Shown here: positions 50,297-58,511 of the stretch, one piece after another
How the letters are laid out: every line of letters begins with the position of its first letter
How positions within the stretch are numbered: position 1 is the stretch's first letter
Assembly (NCBI GenBank): GCA_037045045.1
Contig: JBAOHL010000002.1
Coordinates: forward strand, 186,001-250,000
Direction of reading: 5' to 3'
Source: Phosphoribacter sp037045045
Lineage (GTDB): Bacteria > Actinomycetota > Actinomycetes > Actinomycetales > Dermatophilaceae
Length of the DNA: 64,000 nucleotides
Translations under genes and position numbers: made by a program
Notes under the pieces: generated by a model
What the model saw: the letters and a program-made list of their open reading frames with translations, nothing else
What the model was told of the DNA's origin: nothing
Databases searched by the model: none

Positions 50297-50342
50297 CGAC
50301 GAACCGGCCCACCTGCCGTCGGGCAGCTGGACCGGTTCGTCG
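50297..50342 (-). terminator. Intrinsic terminator downstream of rpfB
   Basis: CGACGAACCGG (50297-50307) and CCGGTTCGTCG (50332-50342) form a perfect 11-bp stem, with a nested CTGCC/GGCAG stem in the loop. On the minus strand it begins 10 bases after the rpfB stop and is followed by TTTCGG. This should end the rpfB transcript and uncouple it from the genes downstream. Confidence 0.8.
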
Positions 50343-50351
50343 GGTCAGGTC

Positions 50352-51563
50352 TCAGGCCGCCCAGCGGCAGCCCCACGGCTGCAGGCCGCGCGCGGCATAC
50401 AGGCGGTTGGCGACGGTGATCTGCTCCTCACGAGAAGCAAGGTCGGCGCGCGAGGCGAAGTCGCCACCGCCGTTGGACAACCACGTCGAGTAGTTGAACT
50501 GCAACCCACCGTAGTAGCCGTTTCCGGTGTTGATCGACCAGTTGCCGCCGGACTCGCACTGGGCGATGCGATCCCACATCGCGGAGTTGGCGAGGTTGAT
50601 GCCGGCCCCGGAGGTGTTGCCGGCGGATGGCGCGGAGGCGGCGGCCGCCGGCGCGGCCGCGGGTCGCGGCATCGTGCCGACGAGCAGGACCTTGTCGACC
50701 GCGGCCTTGGTGACCGTGGAACCGGACTCGGTGCGGCTCTCGACCACGCCGTCGACGAGAACCTCGATGTAGGTCACCGTCTTCTCCCCGGCGACACCGG
50801 CCGACCCGACCTTGGTCTGGCCCGTGTACATCGTCGGGTCGTCCTTGCGGGTCGTCCCGAACGCGACGGCCTGGGTCTCGGTGGCCGTGCGCTGGGTCAC
50901 CCGGGCGACGGCCACGGCCAGGCCCTCGGTGATCGCCGTGTCGGCTGCCGGTGACACCCGATCGCTCGGGCCGAGGACGACCCCGAGTTCGGCCAAGAGC
51001 GCGGCGACGGTGGCGGCGCTCGTCGAGTGGGGGGCCGAGCTGCCGTCGACCGCGACGGTGACCGAGCGAGGGTTGGTCACCGAGAAGGTGAGTCCCTCGC
51101 GGCCCAGGGCCATCGACCGCGACACCGACACCGACGCCGCGGCGTCCGCGCGGATGCCCAGGTCGGCGATCGCCGCGTCGACGTTCGTCGCGGTCGTCCA
51201 ATAGTCGGTGGTCACGCCGTCGACGGTCACCGTGAGCTTGCGTCCGTAGCGGACGACGACGTTCGACCCGTCCTCGATGGCCGCACCCGGGGCCGGCAGC
51301 ACGAGGTCGTGCTCGCCCACGCTGATCCCCTCTTTGGCGAGTGCGTCGGCGACGGTGCTGCCGAACACGTGCATCGAGGTCTTCTGGCCGTCGACGGTGA
51401 GGTCGACGGCCTTGTCGAGTTGAGCCACTCCGAAGCCCCCGGAGGCGACGGCGATGACGGCACCGCCCAGGGCAAGGCGGCTGGTAAGCGAGGAGAACAC
51501 GGTGCTCCGATGGTTCGAGGTCCCGGCTGACGACGCCCCTCGCGCCCGTTCGGGGCACGGCAT
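50352..51563 (-). CDS. rpfB: Resuscitation-promoting factor RpfB
   Basis: Secreted or membrane-anchored muralytic enzyme that stimulates growth of dormant cells. The 403 residues contain a signal/anchor helix (LALGGAVIAVASGGFGVAQL, about 31-50), three DUF348 domains (VDLTVDGQKTSMHVFG; LTVTVDGVTTDYWTTA; VTVAVDGSSAPHSTSA), a G5 domain (TRKDDPTMYTGQTKVGSAG) and the C-terminal Rpf domain (WDRIAQCESGGNWSINTGNG, YYGGLQFNYSTWLSNGG), with the catalytic Glu in CESGG and two conserved cysteines. ATG 51563 is used here; GTG 51500 is an alternative. It follows tatD and has a 198-bp structured leader. Confidence 0.95.
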   Translation of the reverse strand: MPCPERARGASSAGTSNHRSTVFSSLTSRLALGGAVIAVASGGFGVAQLDKAVDLTVDGQKTSMHVFGSTVADALAKEGISVGEHDLVLPAPGAAIEDGSNVVVRYGRKLTVTVDGVTTDYWTTATNVDAAIADLGIRADAAASVSVSRSMALGREGLTFSVTNPRSVTVAVDGSSAPHSTSAATVAALLAELGVVLGPSDRVSPAADTAITEGLAVAVARVTQRTATETQAVAFGTTRKDDPTMYTGQTKVGSAGVAGEKTVTYIEVLVDGVVESRTESGSTVTKAAVDKVLLVGTMPRPAAAPAAAASAPSAGNTSGAGINLANSAMWDRIAQCESGGNWSINTGNGYYGGLQFNYSTWLSNGGGDFASRADLASREEQITVANRLYAARGLQPWGCRWAA

Positions 51564-51626
51564 TCGCCCGGCGTCTGCGCCCGGCGGTTGGGGGTCCTTC
51601 CGGCTGATCCGTCAACTACCGTGCCC
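51553..51626 (-). promoter_or_regulatory. Long-range pairing across the rpfB start codon
   Basis: On the rpfB mRNA, GGGCACGG (51626-51619) is complementary to CCGTGCCC (51560-51553), which begins right after ATG 51563. The 8-bp helix would enclose 58 bases, including the region where a ribosome-binding site should lie. This suggests structural control of translation or premature termination in the leader. Confidence 0.4.
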
Positions 51627-51695
51627 TGGCTCCCACCCGAAGGTCAAGTTTCGATAACGGCGCCTGGGTCAAATGTGGCTGATGTGACGAACGAG

Positions 51696-51731
51696 TCAAA
51701 TGAGGTTCTCGGATTCCGCTATCTCGGCCAT
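51696..51731 (-). CDS. Possible 11-codon upstream ORF in the rpfB leader
   Basis: ATG 51731 is preceded at 7 bases by GGGGGAG, the best ribosome-binding site in the leader. The frame MAEIAESENLI ends at TGA 51698-51696, between tatD and rpfB. Such a short frame with a strong site could be a leader peptide. The evidence is limited to the site and position. Confidence 0.25.
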   Translation of the reverse strand: MAEIAESENLI

Positions 51732-51761
51732 GGGCGGCTCCCCCGGTGCCCCGATCGCACT

Positions 51762-52634
51762 TCACCCAGCCCAGGACCCGTAGATCCGCTCGGCGTTGGC
51801 GGTCAACGCCTCGCACAGCGTCGGCACGGCCAGGCCCAACACTCCCGCCATCGCCCGCACGGTCACCGGGATCAGGGCCGAGGAGTTCGTCGCCCCGCGC
51901 CACGGATGCGGCGCGAGGTAGGGCGCGTCGGTCTCGACGAGGATCTGCTCCAAGGGGGTGACCGCGAGGACGTCGCGCAGGACGCCCGCGCTGCGGAAGG
52001 TCACCGTGCCGGCAAAAGACAGTAGGTAGCCACGCTCGATGGCCTCCCGTGCCATCGACAGGTCGCCGGAGAAGCAGTGCAGCACAGTGTGTTCGGGTGC
52101 CCCCTCCTCGGCGAGGATCCGCAGGACGTCGGCGTGGGCCTCGCGGTCGTGGATCTGCAGGACCTTGCCGAGGCGCTTGGCCAGGTCGATGTGCCACCGG
52201 AACCCGTCCTGCTGCGCGGGCCGGCCGTCCGGTCCGGTGCGGTAGTAGTCCAGGCCGGTCTCGCCGACGACCCGGATGCCCGGGTGGGCCTGGGCCAGCC
52301 GTTCGATCTGCGCCAACGCCTCGGTTAGGGCCCCGCGCGCGGCCAACCGGGGCACCTCGTTGGGATGCAACGAGACCCCGCCGAGCAGGGCGGCATACGT
52401 CGCGACCATCTCGACGGTCGCCTCGGCTCCGGGCAGGTCGCAGCCGATCTGGACCATCCGCGGCACCCCGACCGAGGCCGCCTCGGCGAGCGCGGCGGGC
52501 AGGTCCAGCGGCGGGTCGCCGTCCCGGACGATGTCGAGGTGCAGGTGGTTGTCGACGACCGGCAGCGGCAACGGATCCGGCAGCGGCGGGCGCTGCGAGC
52601 GGTGCGCGTCGGACTTCGGCGGTCGCGGGGCCAC
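51762..52634 (-). CDS. tatD: TatD-family metal-dependent hydrolase (DNase-like)
   Basis: A 290-residue TIM-barrel hydrolase. The metal-binding HxH occurs in VVDNHLHLDIV, and further ligands lie in GVSLHPNE, VGETGLDYYR, QIHDREAH, LHCFSGD and VETDAPYLAPHPWRG. Family members have 3'-5' exonuclease or deoxyribonuclease activity. It starts at GTG 52634, one base after the metG stop, and precedes rpfB: the metG-tatD-rpfB-rsmA-ispE order is conserved in actinobacteria. Confidence 0.93.
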   Translation of the reverse strand: MAPRPPKSDAHRSQRPPLPDPLPLPVVDNHLHLDIVRDGDPPLDLPAALAEAASVGVPRMVQIGCDLPGAEATVEMVATYAALLGGVSLHPNEVPRLAARGALTEALAQIERLAQAHPGIRVVGETGLDYYRTGPDGRPAQQDGFRWHIDLAKRLGKVLQIHDREAHADVLRILAEEGAPEHTVLHCFSGDLSMAREAIERGYLLSFAGTVTFRSAGVLRDVLAVTPLEQILVETDAPYLAPHPWRGATNSSALIPVTVRAMAGVLGLAVPTLCEALTANAERIYGSWAG

Positions 52635-52635
52635 C

Positions 52636-54444
52636 TCAGTGCTCGCTCTCGCCGCGCATCCGCTCGATCTCGCGGTCGACCACCGCCGGGTCGAACTTCG
52701 CGAACACCGGGGCCGGCGCCGCGATCGGTGTGCCGACGACGACCGGCCGCGACTCCCACCGCGGCGTGCCCGTGTAGTCCCCGGTGATGACCGGGTATCC
52801 CGGTCCGCCGTCGAGGTCGGCGACCTCGCGCAGCGTCGGCATGGGCACGAACTCGCCCCCGCCGCCGAGCACCCGGTGGACCCGGTTGGCCCCGTGCGGC
52901 AGGAACGGCGCGCTCATCGTGTTGAGGTCGCTCACCGCCTGGGCGAGCACATGCAGCACCGTGGCGAGCCGGTCGCGTTCGTGCGGCGCCTTGAGTTTGA
53001 ACGGCTCGGTCCGCGAGATGTAGGCGTTGACCTCCCCGACCAGGCGCATGACTTCGCCGATCCCCGCCTTGAACCGCTGTCGTTCGATGAGTGCGCCGAC
53101 CGCCGCGAACCCCGCGCGGACCTGGGCGAGCAGCTGCTCGTCGCCGGCGTCGAGCGGCCCGGCCGGCGGGATCGCCCCGAACGAGCGGTGGATCATCGTC
53201 GCGGTCCGGTTGACGAGATTGCCCCACCCGGCAACGAGTTCGGAGTTGTTGCGCTGGACGAACTCGGCCCAGGTGAAGTCGCTGTCCTGGCTCTCCGGCC
53301 CGGCCGCGCAGATGAAGTAGCGCAGCGCGTCGGGGCCGTAGTCGTCCAACACGTGCCGGACGTAGATGACGTGCCCGCGGCTCGTCGACAGCTGCTTGCC
53401 CTCCATGGTCATGAACTCGCTCGCGACGACCTCGGTGGGCAGGTTCAACACCCCGTATGCCGCGCCGGGGGTGCCCCCGAGCGCCCCGCGACCGGCATAC
53501 CCGAGCAGTTCGGCCGGCCAGATCTGGGCGTGGAAGGTGATGTTGTCCTTGCCCTGGAAGTAGTACGACACGGCCTCGGGGTCGTTCCACCAGGCGCGCC
53601 AGGCCTCGGGGTCGCCGGTGCGCCGGGCCCACTCGATCGACGCGGAGAGGTAGCCGACGACCGCGTCGAACCACACGTAGAGCTTCTTGTTCGGGTTGTC
53701 CACCCACCCGGGCAGCGGCACCGGGATGCCCCAGTCGATGTCCCGGGTCATCGGGCGGGGCAGGACGCCCTCGAGGATGTTCGTCGAGAACTTGATGACG
53801 TTGGGCCGCCACAATCCGGTGGCCTCGCGCCCGGCGAGCCACTGCCCGAGGGCCTCGGCGAGGGCTGGCAGGTCGAGGAAGAAGTGGGTGGTCTGCTCGA
53901 ATCGCGGTGGCTGCCCGTCGATCTTGCTCCGGGGTTCGACAAGGTCGATCGGGTCGAGTTGGCGCCCGCAGTTGTCGCACTGGTCGCCACGGGCCTCGGC
54001 GTAGCCACAATGCGGGCAGGTGCCCTCGATGTACCGGTCGGGCAGGGTGCGTCCGGTCGCCGGGCTGATCGCGACGAGCTGGGTGGCCTCGATCATGTAG
54101 CCGTTGGCGTGGTTGCCGAGGAACAGCTCCTGCGACACCGCGTAGTGGTTGCCCGTCGTCGTCCGGGTGAACAGGTCGTAGGCCAGGCCGAGGGCGACGA
54201 GGTCCTCGGCGATGACCCGGTTGAACCGGTCGGCCAGCTCGCGCGGGCTCACGCCCTCCTTCTCGGCCTGGACGAGGATCGGCGTGCCGTGCTCGTCGGT
54301 GCCGCTGACCATGAGCACGTCGTGTCCGGCCATCCGCATGTACCGACTGAACACGTCGGAGGGCACGCCGAACCCGGCCACGTGGCCGATGTGGCGCGGG
54401 CCGTTGGCATACGGCCAGGCGACGGCGGACAGGACCTTGCTCAT
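52636..54444 (-). CDS. metG: Methionyl-tRNA synthetase
   Basis: Charges tRNA-Met. The 602 residues start at ATG 54444. The HIGH motif is in YANGPRHIGHVAGF, the zinc knuckle CPHCGYAEARGDQCDNCG lies at about 144-161, WFDAVVGYLSASIEW is the methionine pocket, and GKQLSTSRG is the KMSKS equivalent. The anticodon-binding helical domain follows. There is no C-terminal EMAP domain. No ribosome-binding site precedes the ATG; TAGGAT lies seven bases before it, pointing to a leaderless mRNA. Confidence 0.96.
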   Translation of the reverse strand: MSKVLSAVAWPYANGPRHIGHVAGFGVPSDVFSRYMRMAGHDVLMVSGTDEHGTPILVQAEKEGVSPRELADRFNRVIAEDLVALGLAYDLFTRTTTGNHYAVSQELFLGNHANGYMIEATQLVAISPATGRTLPDRYIEGTCPHCGYAEARGDQCDNCGRQLDPIDLVEPRSKIDGQPPRFEQTTHFFLDLPALAEALGQWLAGREATGLWRPNVIKFSTNILEGVLPRPMTRDIDWGIPVPLPGWVDNPNKKLYVWFDAVVGYLSASIEWARRTGDPEAWRAWWNDPEAVSYYFQGKDNITFHAQIWPAELLGYAGRGALGGTPGAAYGVLNLPTEVVASEFMTMEGKQLSTSRGHVIYVRHVLDDYGPDALRYFICAAGPESQDSDFTWAEFVQRNNSELVAGWGNLVNRTATMIHRSFGAIPPAGPLDAGDEQLLAQVRAGFAAVGALIERQRFKAGIGEVMRLVGEVNAYISRTEPFKLKAPHERDRLATVLHVLAQAVSDLNTMSAPFLPHGANRVHRVLGGGGEFVPMPTLREVADLDGGPGYPVITGDYTGTPRWESRPVVVGTPIAAPAPVFAKFDPAVVDREIERMRGESEH

Positions 54445-54451
54445 GCGCTGA

Positions 54452-54457
54452 ATCCTA
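54452..54457 (-). promoter_or_regulatory. -10 box of a leaderless metG transcript
   Basis: TAGGAT on the minus strand is followed by seven bases and then ATG 54444, the spacing expected when transcription starts at the A of the start codon. No -35 consensus is evident, as often in actinobacteria. Confidence 0.5.
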
Positions 54458-54582
54458 GGGGGGCCGCGCAATGCGGTTTCCGGCTCCAGACCCGGTATGC
54501 CGTGCCGCCGCGCGGCGAGATGCGCGTCACGTCACAGGGCGTCGTGTCACGAGCAGGCCGACCGGTGGACGAGGATGAGGGA

Positions 54583-55047
54583 ATGGCCGATCTGCGCGAC
54601 ACCATCCACATCGACGCCCCGGCCGACCTCGTCTACGCCATGGTCTCGGACCTGACCCGGATGGGCGAGTGGTCGCCGGAGTGTGACCGGGTGACCTGGC
54701 GCGGCGGAGCGACCGGCCCGGTCAAGGGCGCGAAGTTCATGGGACACAACCGAGTCGGGACGCTGCAGTGGTTCACCCTGGGGACGATCACCGCGGCCGA
54801 ACCGGGGCACCTCGCATTCGAGATCGCCATCGGGCCGATGCGGATCTCGCGGTGGGAGTACTTCATCGCCCCCGACCCCGAGGGCACCGGCTGCACCGTC
54901 GCCGAGCAGTGGACCGACATGCGGGCCAAGGCGACCCGGCTGATGTCCGACCGCGTCATCGGCGACCGGGTGGCGCGCAACCGCCGGGGCATCCGGCTCA
55001 CCCTGGCCGCGCTCAAGAGATCCGCCGAGCGCACCAGCGGCCACTGA
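54583..55047 (+). CDS. SRPBCC-family polyketide cyclase/lipid-binding-like protein
   Basis: A 154-residue START-like protein from ATG 54583, preceded by GAGGATGAGG. DTIHIDAPADLVYAMVSDL, RMGEWSPECDRVTW and CTVAEQWTDMRAK match the SRPBCC helix-grip fold, which binds hydrophobic ligands in a cavity. The likely role is ligand binding or as an enzyme-like small protein. The particular ligand cannot be inferred. It is divergent from metG and convergent with rsmI. Confidence 0.85.
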   Translation: MADLRDTIHIDAPADLVYAMVSDLTRMGEWSPECDRVTWRGGATGPVKGAKFMGHNRVGTLQWFTLGTITAAEPGHLAFEIAIGPMRISRWEYFIAPDPEGTGCTVAEQWTDMRAKATRLMSDRVIGDRVARNRRGIRLTLAALKRSAERTSGH

Positions 55048-55087
55048 GACCGGGCGGGTGACCGGCGGCCCCGCCACCGGCGCGGGG

Positions 55088-55160
55088 GCCTCACCGGCGC
55101 GCGGGAGCCTCACCGGCGCGGGAGCCTCACCGGCGCGCGGGAGCCTCACCGGCGCGCGAG
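55088..55160. repeat. 17-19-bp tandem repeat spanning the rsmI stop codon
   Basis: Four copies of GCCTCACCGGCGCGCGGGA (55088, 55107 with a 2-bp deletion, 55124, 55143 partial). The last copy contains the rsmI stop codon (TCA at 55146-55148 on +). The array is in the short gap between convergent genes, and its expansion or loss would not change the encoded protein. Confidence 0.85.
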
Positions 55161-55979
55161 CGCCTCGGCATACAGCACTCTCGACGACAAGCCGCTGGCC
55201 CCGGCGACGTCGGCGCACACGTCCTTGAGCCGTTCCCCGGCCGCGGTCCGCTGCAACACCTGCGCCACCGCGGAGGCGAGGTCGGCGCCGGTAGCGGCGG
55301 TTCGCCCACGGACGACGAGGGTGACCTCTCCGAGCACCCCGTGCTCGGCCCATTCGACCAACTCCCCCAAGCCCCCGCGGCGGACCTGCTCCCACGTCTT
55401 GGTGAGCTCGCGGCATACCGCGGCGGGCCGGTCGGGGCCGAACGCCTCGGCCATCGCCGCGAGGGTGTCCCGGGTCCGGTGCGGCGCTTCGAAGAAGACC
55501 ATGGTCCGCGCCTCGGTGGCCAGCGCCTCGAGGGCGGCCCGACGCGCCCCGCCCCGGCGCGGCAGGAAGCCCTCGAAGCAGAACCGGTCGGTCGGCAGCC
55601 CGCTCACCGCGAGCGCGGCGAGCACGGCGCTCGGGCCGGGGACGCAGGTCACCCGGATGCCGTCGGCGACTGCTGCGGCGACGATCCGGTAGCCCGGGTC
55701 GGACACCGACGGCATCCCGGCGTCGGTGACGAGGACGACGCGGGCGCCCTCGCGCAGTCGCTGGAGCAGGTCGGCGGTGCGGGCGGCCTCGTTGTGCTCG
55801 TGGTAGCTGACGACCTGGCCGCTCGGGGTGACGCCGAGGTCGGCGAGCAGCCGGCGCAGCCGCCGGGTGTCCTCGGCGGCGACGACGTCGGCGTCGGTTA
55901 GCTCGTGTCCGAGGCGTGCCGGGGCGTCGAGCGGGTCGCCGATCGGGGTGGCCGCGAGCACGAGCACCCCCGGATCCAT
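55146..55979 (-). CDS. rsmI: 16S rRNA 2'-O-ribose C1402 methyltransferase
   Basis: A 277-residue SAM-dependent TP-methylase-fold enzyme from ATG 55979. VLAATPIGDPLDAPARL, VVAAEDTRRLRRLLADLG, SYHEHNEA, VTDAGMPSVSDPGYR and VPGPSAVLAALAVSGLP are RsmI family motifs, together with FFEAPHRTRDTL. It modifies 16S rRNA at C1402 to tune decoding. It is divergent from the CPBP gene, and its 3' end is embedded in a tandem repeat. Confidence 0.95.
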   Translation of the reverse strand: MDPGVLVLAATPIGDPLDAPARLGHELTDADVVAAEDTRRLRRLLADLGVTPSGQVVSYHEHNEAARTADLLQRLREGARVVLVTDAGMPSVSDPGYRIVAAAVADGIRVTCVPGPSAVLAALAVSGLPTDRFCFEGFLPRRGGARRAALEALATEARTMVFFEAPHRTRDTLAAMAEAFGPDRPAAVCRELTKTWEQVRRGGLGELVEWAEHGVLGEVTLVVRGRTAATGADLASAVAQVLQRTAAGERLKDVCADVAGASGLSSRVLYAEALARR

Positions 55980-56028
55980 GTCGGCATTGTCGCAGGGAGC
56001 CGGGCCGGGCGTGCCTAGAGTGGCGCCC

Positions 56029-56943
56029 GTGCGGTCCATCGACGACTCGACGCCCGCGGCATCGGGCTCTACGGAGGTGCCTGGCCCCTCGGGGGCGCCA
56101 GCCCCGTCGGGGGCGCCAGCCCCGTCGGGGTTGCCCGGCCGGTCGGGCGCAGGGGGCCTCTCGGGACGGCCGGCCGCCGCGGATCTGCCGGCACGGGTGC
56201 TCGGCGCCGAGGTCCTCGTCGTCCTCGGTCTGTCGCTGGGGGCCTCGGCGATCTACTCGGTCCTGCGGATCATCGAACGACTCACCCGACCGGTGCCGCT
56301 CGGGCAACAGACCTCGGCGCTCAACGCCTCGGTCACCCCCGACCGGCCCTGGCTGGACCTGGCCTACCAGCTCGTCGGCATCGGGCTCGCGCTCGTCCCC
56401 GTCGCCCTCGTGGCGTACCTGCTCGCCCACGTCGCCCGCCCGTCACTCGCGCCGCCGTTGCGGTTCCTCGGGCTCGATGCCCGCCGACCGGGCCTGGACC
56501 TCGGCGTCGGCGCCGGCCTGGCCGCCGCGATCGGCATCCCGGGCCTCGGCCTCTACCTGGGCGCGACGGCGCTCGGGTTGAACACCCAGGTGGCGCCGGC
56601 CAACCTCACCGGGGCGTGGTGGACGGTCCCGGTGCTCGTGTTGTCCGCCGCCCAGAACGCCGTGCTCGAGGAGGTCGTCGTCGTCGGCTACCTGCTCACC
56701 CGCTTGGACCAGGCCGGCTGGTCGTGGCGGTATGCCGCCGGCGCCTCGGCTCTCGTGCGCGGCGCCTACCACCTGTACCAGGGGTTCGGTGGGTTCGTCG
56801 GCAACCTCGTCATGGGAGTGGTGTTCGCCCTGGTGTGGCGACGCACCCGCCGGGTCGGGCCGCTCGTCGTCGCGCACACGCTCATCGACGTCGTCGCCTT
56901 CGTCGGGTATGCCGTGTTCAAGGACCGGCTCGGCTGGCTCTGA
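56029..56943 (+). CDS. CPBP-family intramembrane metalloprotease-like protein
   Basis: A 304-residue polytopic membrane protein from GTG 56029. TAGAGT (56016-56021) lies seven bases before the GTG, so the mRNA is probably leaderless. A Pro/Ser/Ala-rich cytoplasmic extension (about 8-45) is encoded by an 18-bp tandem repeat. The CPBP (Abi/Rce1-like) core shows NAVLEEVVVVGYLL (EExxx motif; the usual R is absent), GASALVRGAYHLYQGF (catalytic His) and AHTLIDVVAFVGY (second His). It may be a protease or a non-proteolytic membrane protein; the substrate is unknown. Confidence 0.85.
   Translation: MRSIDDSTPAASGSTEVPGPSGAPAPSGAPAPSGLPGRSGAGGLSGRPAAADLPARVLGAEVLVVLGLSLGASAIYSVLRIIERLTRPVPLGQQTSALNASVTPDRPWLDLAYQLVGIGLALVPVALVAYLLAHVARPSLAPPLRFLGLDARRPGLDLGVGAGLAAAIGIPGLGLYLGATALGLNTQVAPANLTGAWWTVPVLVLSAAQNAVLEEVVVVGYLLTRLDQAGWSWRYAAGASALVRGAYHLYQGFGGFVGNLVMGVVFALVWRRTRRVGPLVVAHTLIDVVAFVGYAVFKDRLGWL
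56085..56138 (+). repeat. 18-bp tandem repeat in the CPBP gene
   Basis: Three units (56085-56102, 56103-56120, 56121-56138) of CCCGTCGGGGGCGCCAGC, the third diverged. They encode repeated Pro-Ser-Gly-Ala-Pro-Ala in the disordered N-terminal extension. Confidence 0.8.
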
Positions 56944-57052
56944 CCGCCGGCCGCTCGCCTTGCCGGCGCCTGGCCTGCATACCCGGCGCCCGGCATGTCG
57001 GCCGCGCGGCATACCGCGGTTCGCGGCGTACCGGCCTGAAACGCCAACGAAA

Positions 57053-57086
57053 AACGGGCCCCACCGACGACTCGGCGAGGCCCGTT
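57053..57086 (-). terminator. Rho-independent terminator of pobA
   Basis: AACGGGCC (57053-57060) and GGCCCGTT (57079-57086) form a perfect 8-bp stem. On the minus strand, 10 bases after the pobA stop, the second arm runs into GTTTTTCG. This is the clearest intrinsic terminator in the window and may also serve the convergent CPBP gene. Confidence 0.85.
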
Positions 57087-57096
57087 CCCGGGGAAC

Positions 57097-58290
57097 TCAG
57101 GCGTCCGGCCAGCCGGTGTAGGCCTCGGCCAGGTAGGTCGAGCCGTGCTGGGACCCGGTGACCATGAGCAGCTCGCCGACCTGACGGCGCACGTCGAAGT
57201 CGGTCGCGTCGATGGGGCGGTGCAGCATCTGAGTCATCCAGTAGGAGAAGTGCTGGGCCTTCCAGATCCGCTCGAGCGCCTTGGGGGGGTACTCGTCGAG
57301 CGCGTCCATGTTCTTCGTCTCCAAGGCCTTGACGATGGCCGGCGCCAGCAGGCGCACGTCGTTGAAGGCGAGGTTGAGGCCCTTGGCGCCGGTCGGGGGC
57401 ACGGTGTGCCCGGCGTCGCCGGCGAGGACCAGCCGACCCCAGCGCATGGTCTCCTGGACGAACGAGCGGAAGATCAGCACGGTCTTCTCGAAGATCGGGC
57501 CCTCCTTGAGCTGGAACCCGTCCGCGCCCTGCAACCGGCCCTGCAACTCTGCCCAGATCCGGTCCTCGGACCAGTTGTCGACGTTCTCCGTGGGGTCGCA
57601 CTGGAAGTACATCCGCTGTACGGACGGCGTGCGCTGGCTGATCAGGGCGAAGCCGCGCTCGGAGTGGCTGTAGATGAGTTCGGGGGCGCTGAACGGCGCC
57701 TCGCAGAGGATGCCGAACCACGCGAACGGGTACTCGCGGAAGAACTGGTTGCGCTTGGCCTCCGGCACGAGGTTGCGGCAGATCGAGCGCGAGCCGTCCG
57801 CCCCGACGACGATCTCGCACTGGATTTCACGATCCACGCCGTCGGCGTCGGTGAACCGGATGACCGGGTGATCCCCTTCGACGCCCTCGACCTGCGTGCC
57901 GCTGATCCCGAAATACACCTTGCCGCCGTCGCGGGCCCGGGCGTCGGCCAGGTCGATGAAGACGTCCTGCTGCGGGTAGAGCCACACCGATTCGTTGACG
58001 AGCTTCTTGAAGTCGATCCGGTGGCTCTCGCCGTTGAACCGCAGGAAGATCCCCTCGTGCTCGAAACCGTCGCGCAGGATGCGGTCGGAGACCCCTTCGT
58101 CGAGGAGCATCCGCACGGCCTGGGCCTCGAGGATACCGGCGCGGTGCGTGGTCTCGATGAGGTCCCGGGTGCGGTCGTCGATGGCGATCGTGTCGATCCC
58201 CGCCTTGCTCAGCAGGTGGGCCAACATCAGGCCGGCCGGTCCCCCGCCGACAATGCCGACGGTCGTCTTCTCGATTTCGCGCTCGCTCAT
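57097..58290 (-). CDS. pobA: 4-hydroxybenzoate 3-monooxygenase
   Basis: FAD/NAD(P)H-dependent hydroxylase converting 4-hydroxybenzoate to protocatechuate. The 397 residues have the FAD motif VGIVGGGPAGLMLAHLLSKAG, the DG motif VVGADGSRSICR, the second FAD motif LVLAGDAGHTVPPTGAKGLN, and the substrate-loop region WLYPQQDVFIDLADARA. GGAGATCAACG precedes the ATG. No pobR regulator or protocatechuate pathway genes are in the window, so it is isolated. The 221-bp upstream gap holds its promoter but no clear operator. Confidence 0.95.
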   Translation of the reverse strand: MSEREIEKTTVGIVGGGPAGLMLAHLLSKAGIDTIAIDDRTRDLIETTHRAGILEAQAVRMLLDEGVSDRILRDGFEHEGIFLRFNGESHRIDFKKLVNESVWLYPQQDVFIDLADARARDGGKVYFGISGTQVEGVEGDHPVIRFTDADGVDREIQCEIVVGADGSRSICRNLVPEAKRNQFFREYPFAWFGILCEAPFSAPELIYSHSERGFALISQRTPSVQRMYFQCDPTENVDNWSEDRIWAELQGRLQGADGFQLKEGPIFEKTVLIFRSFVQETMRWGRLVLAGDAGHTVPPTGAKGLNLAFNDVRLLAPAIVKALETKNMDALDEYPPKALERIWKAQHFSYWMTQMLHRPIDATDFDVRRQVGELLMVTGSQHGSTYLAEAYTGWPDA

Positions 58291-58511
58291 CGTTGATCTC
58301 CACTTCGTCGGTGCGGGGTGTCGCGGGCCACGGCCAGCGAGGGTGAGCCATCCCCTTACGGCGCCCTCGGTCCACGACCAGGGTCCTGGGAGCGCCTGTC
58401 ACGTGCAAGGGACACCCCGTTCATTGGGCACTGTGACGTGCGCCGCCCTGCATCCCACCGCCAGCTGCGCTCGTGCGGGCCGGCGAGCCCCCCGCCGCAC
58501 CAGCCACGCGC

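Noticed and set aside
51564..51761. ydaO-type (c-di-AMP) riboswitch upstream of rpfB
   Set aside because: Such riboswitches precede some actinobacterial rpf genes, but I could not align the conserved core; only partial GGGGGA-like and GGGTGAA-like pieces are present.
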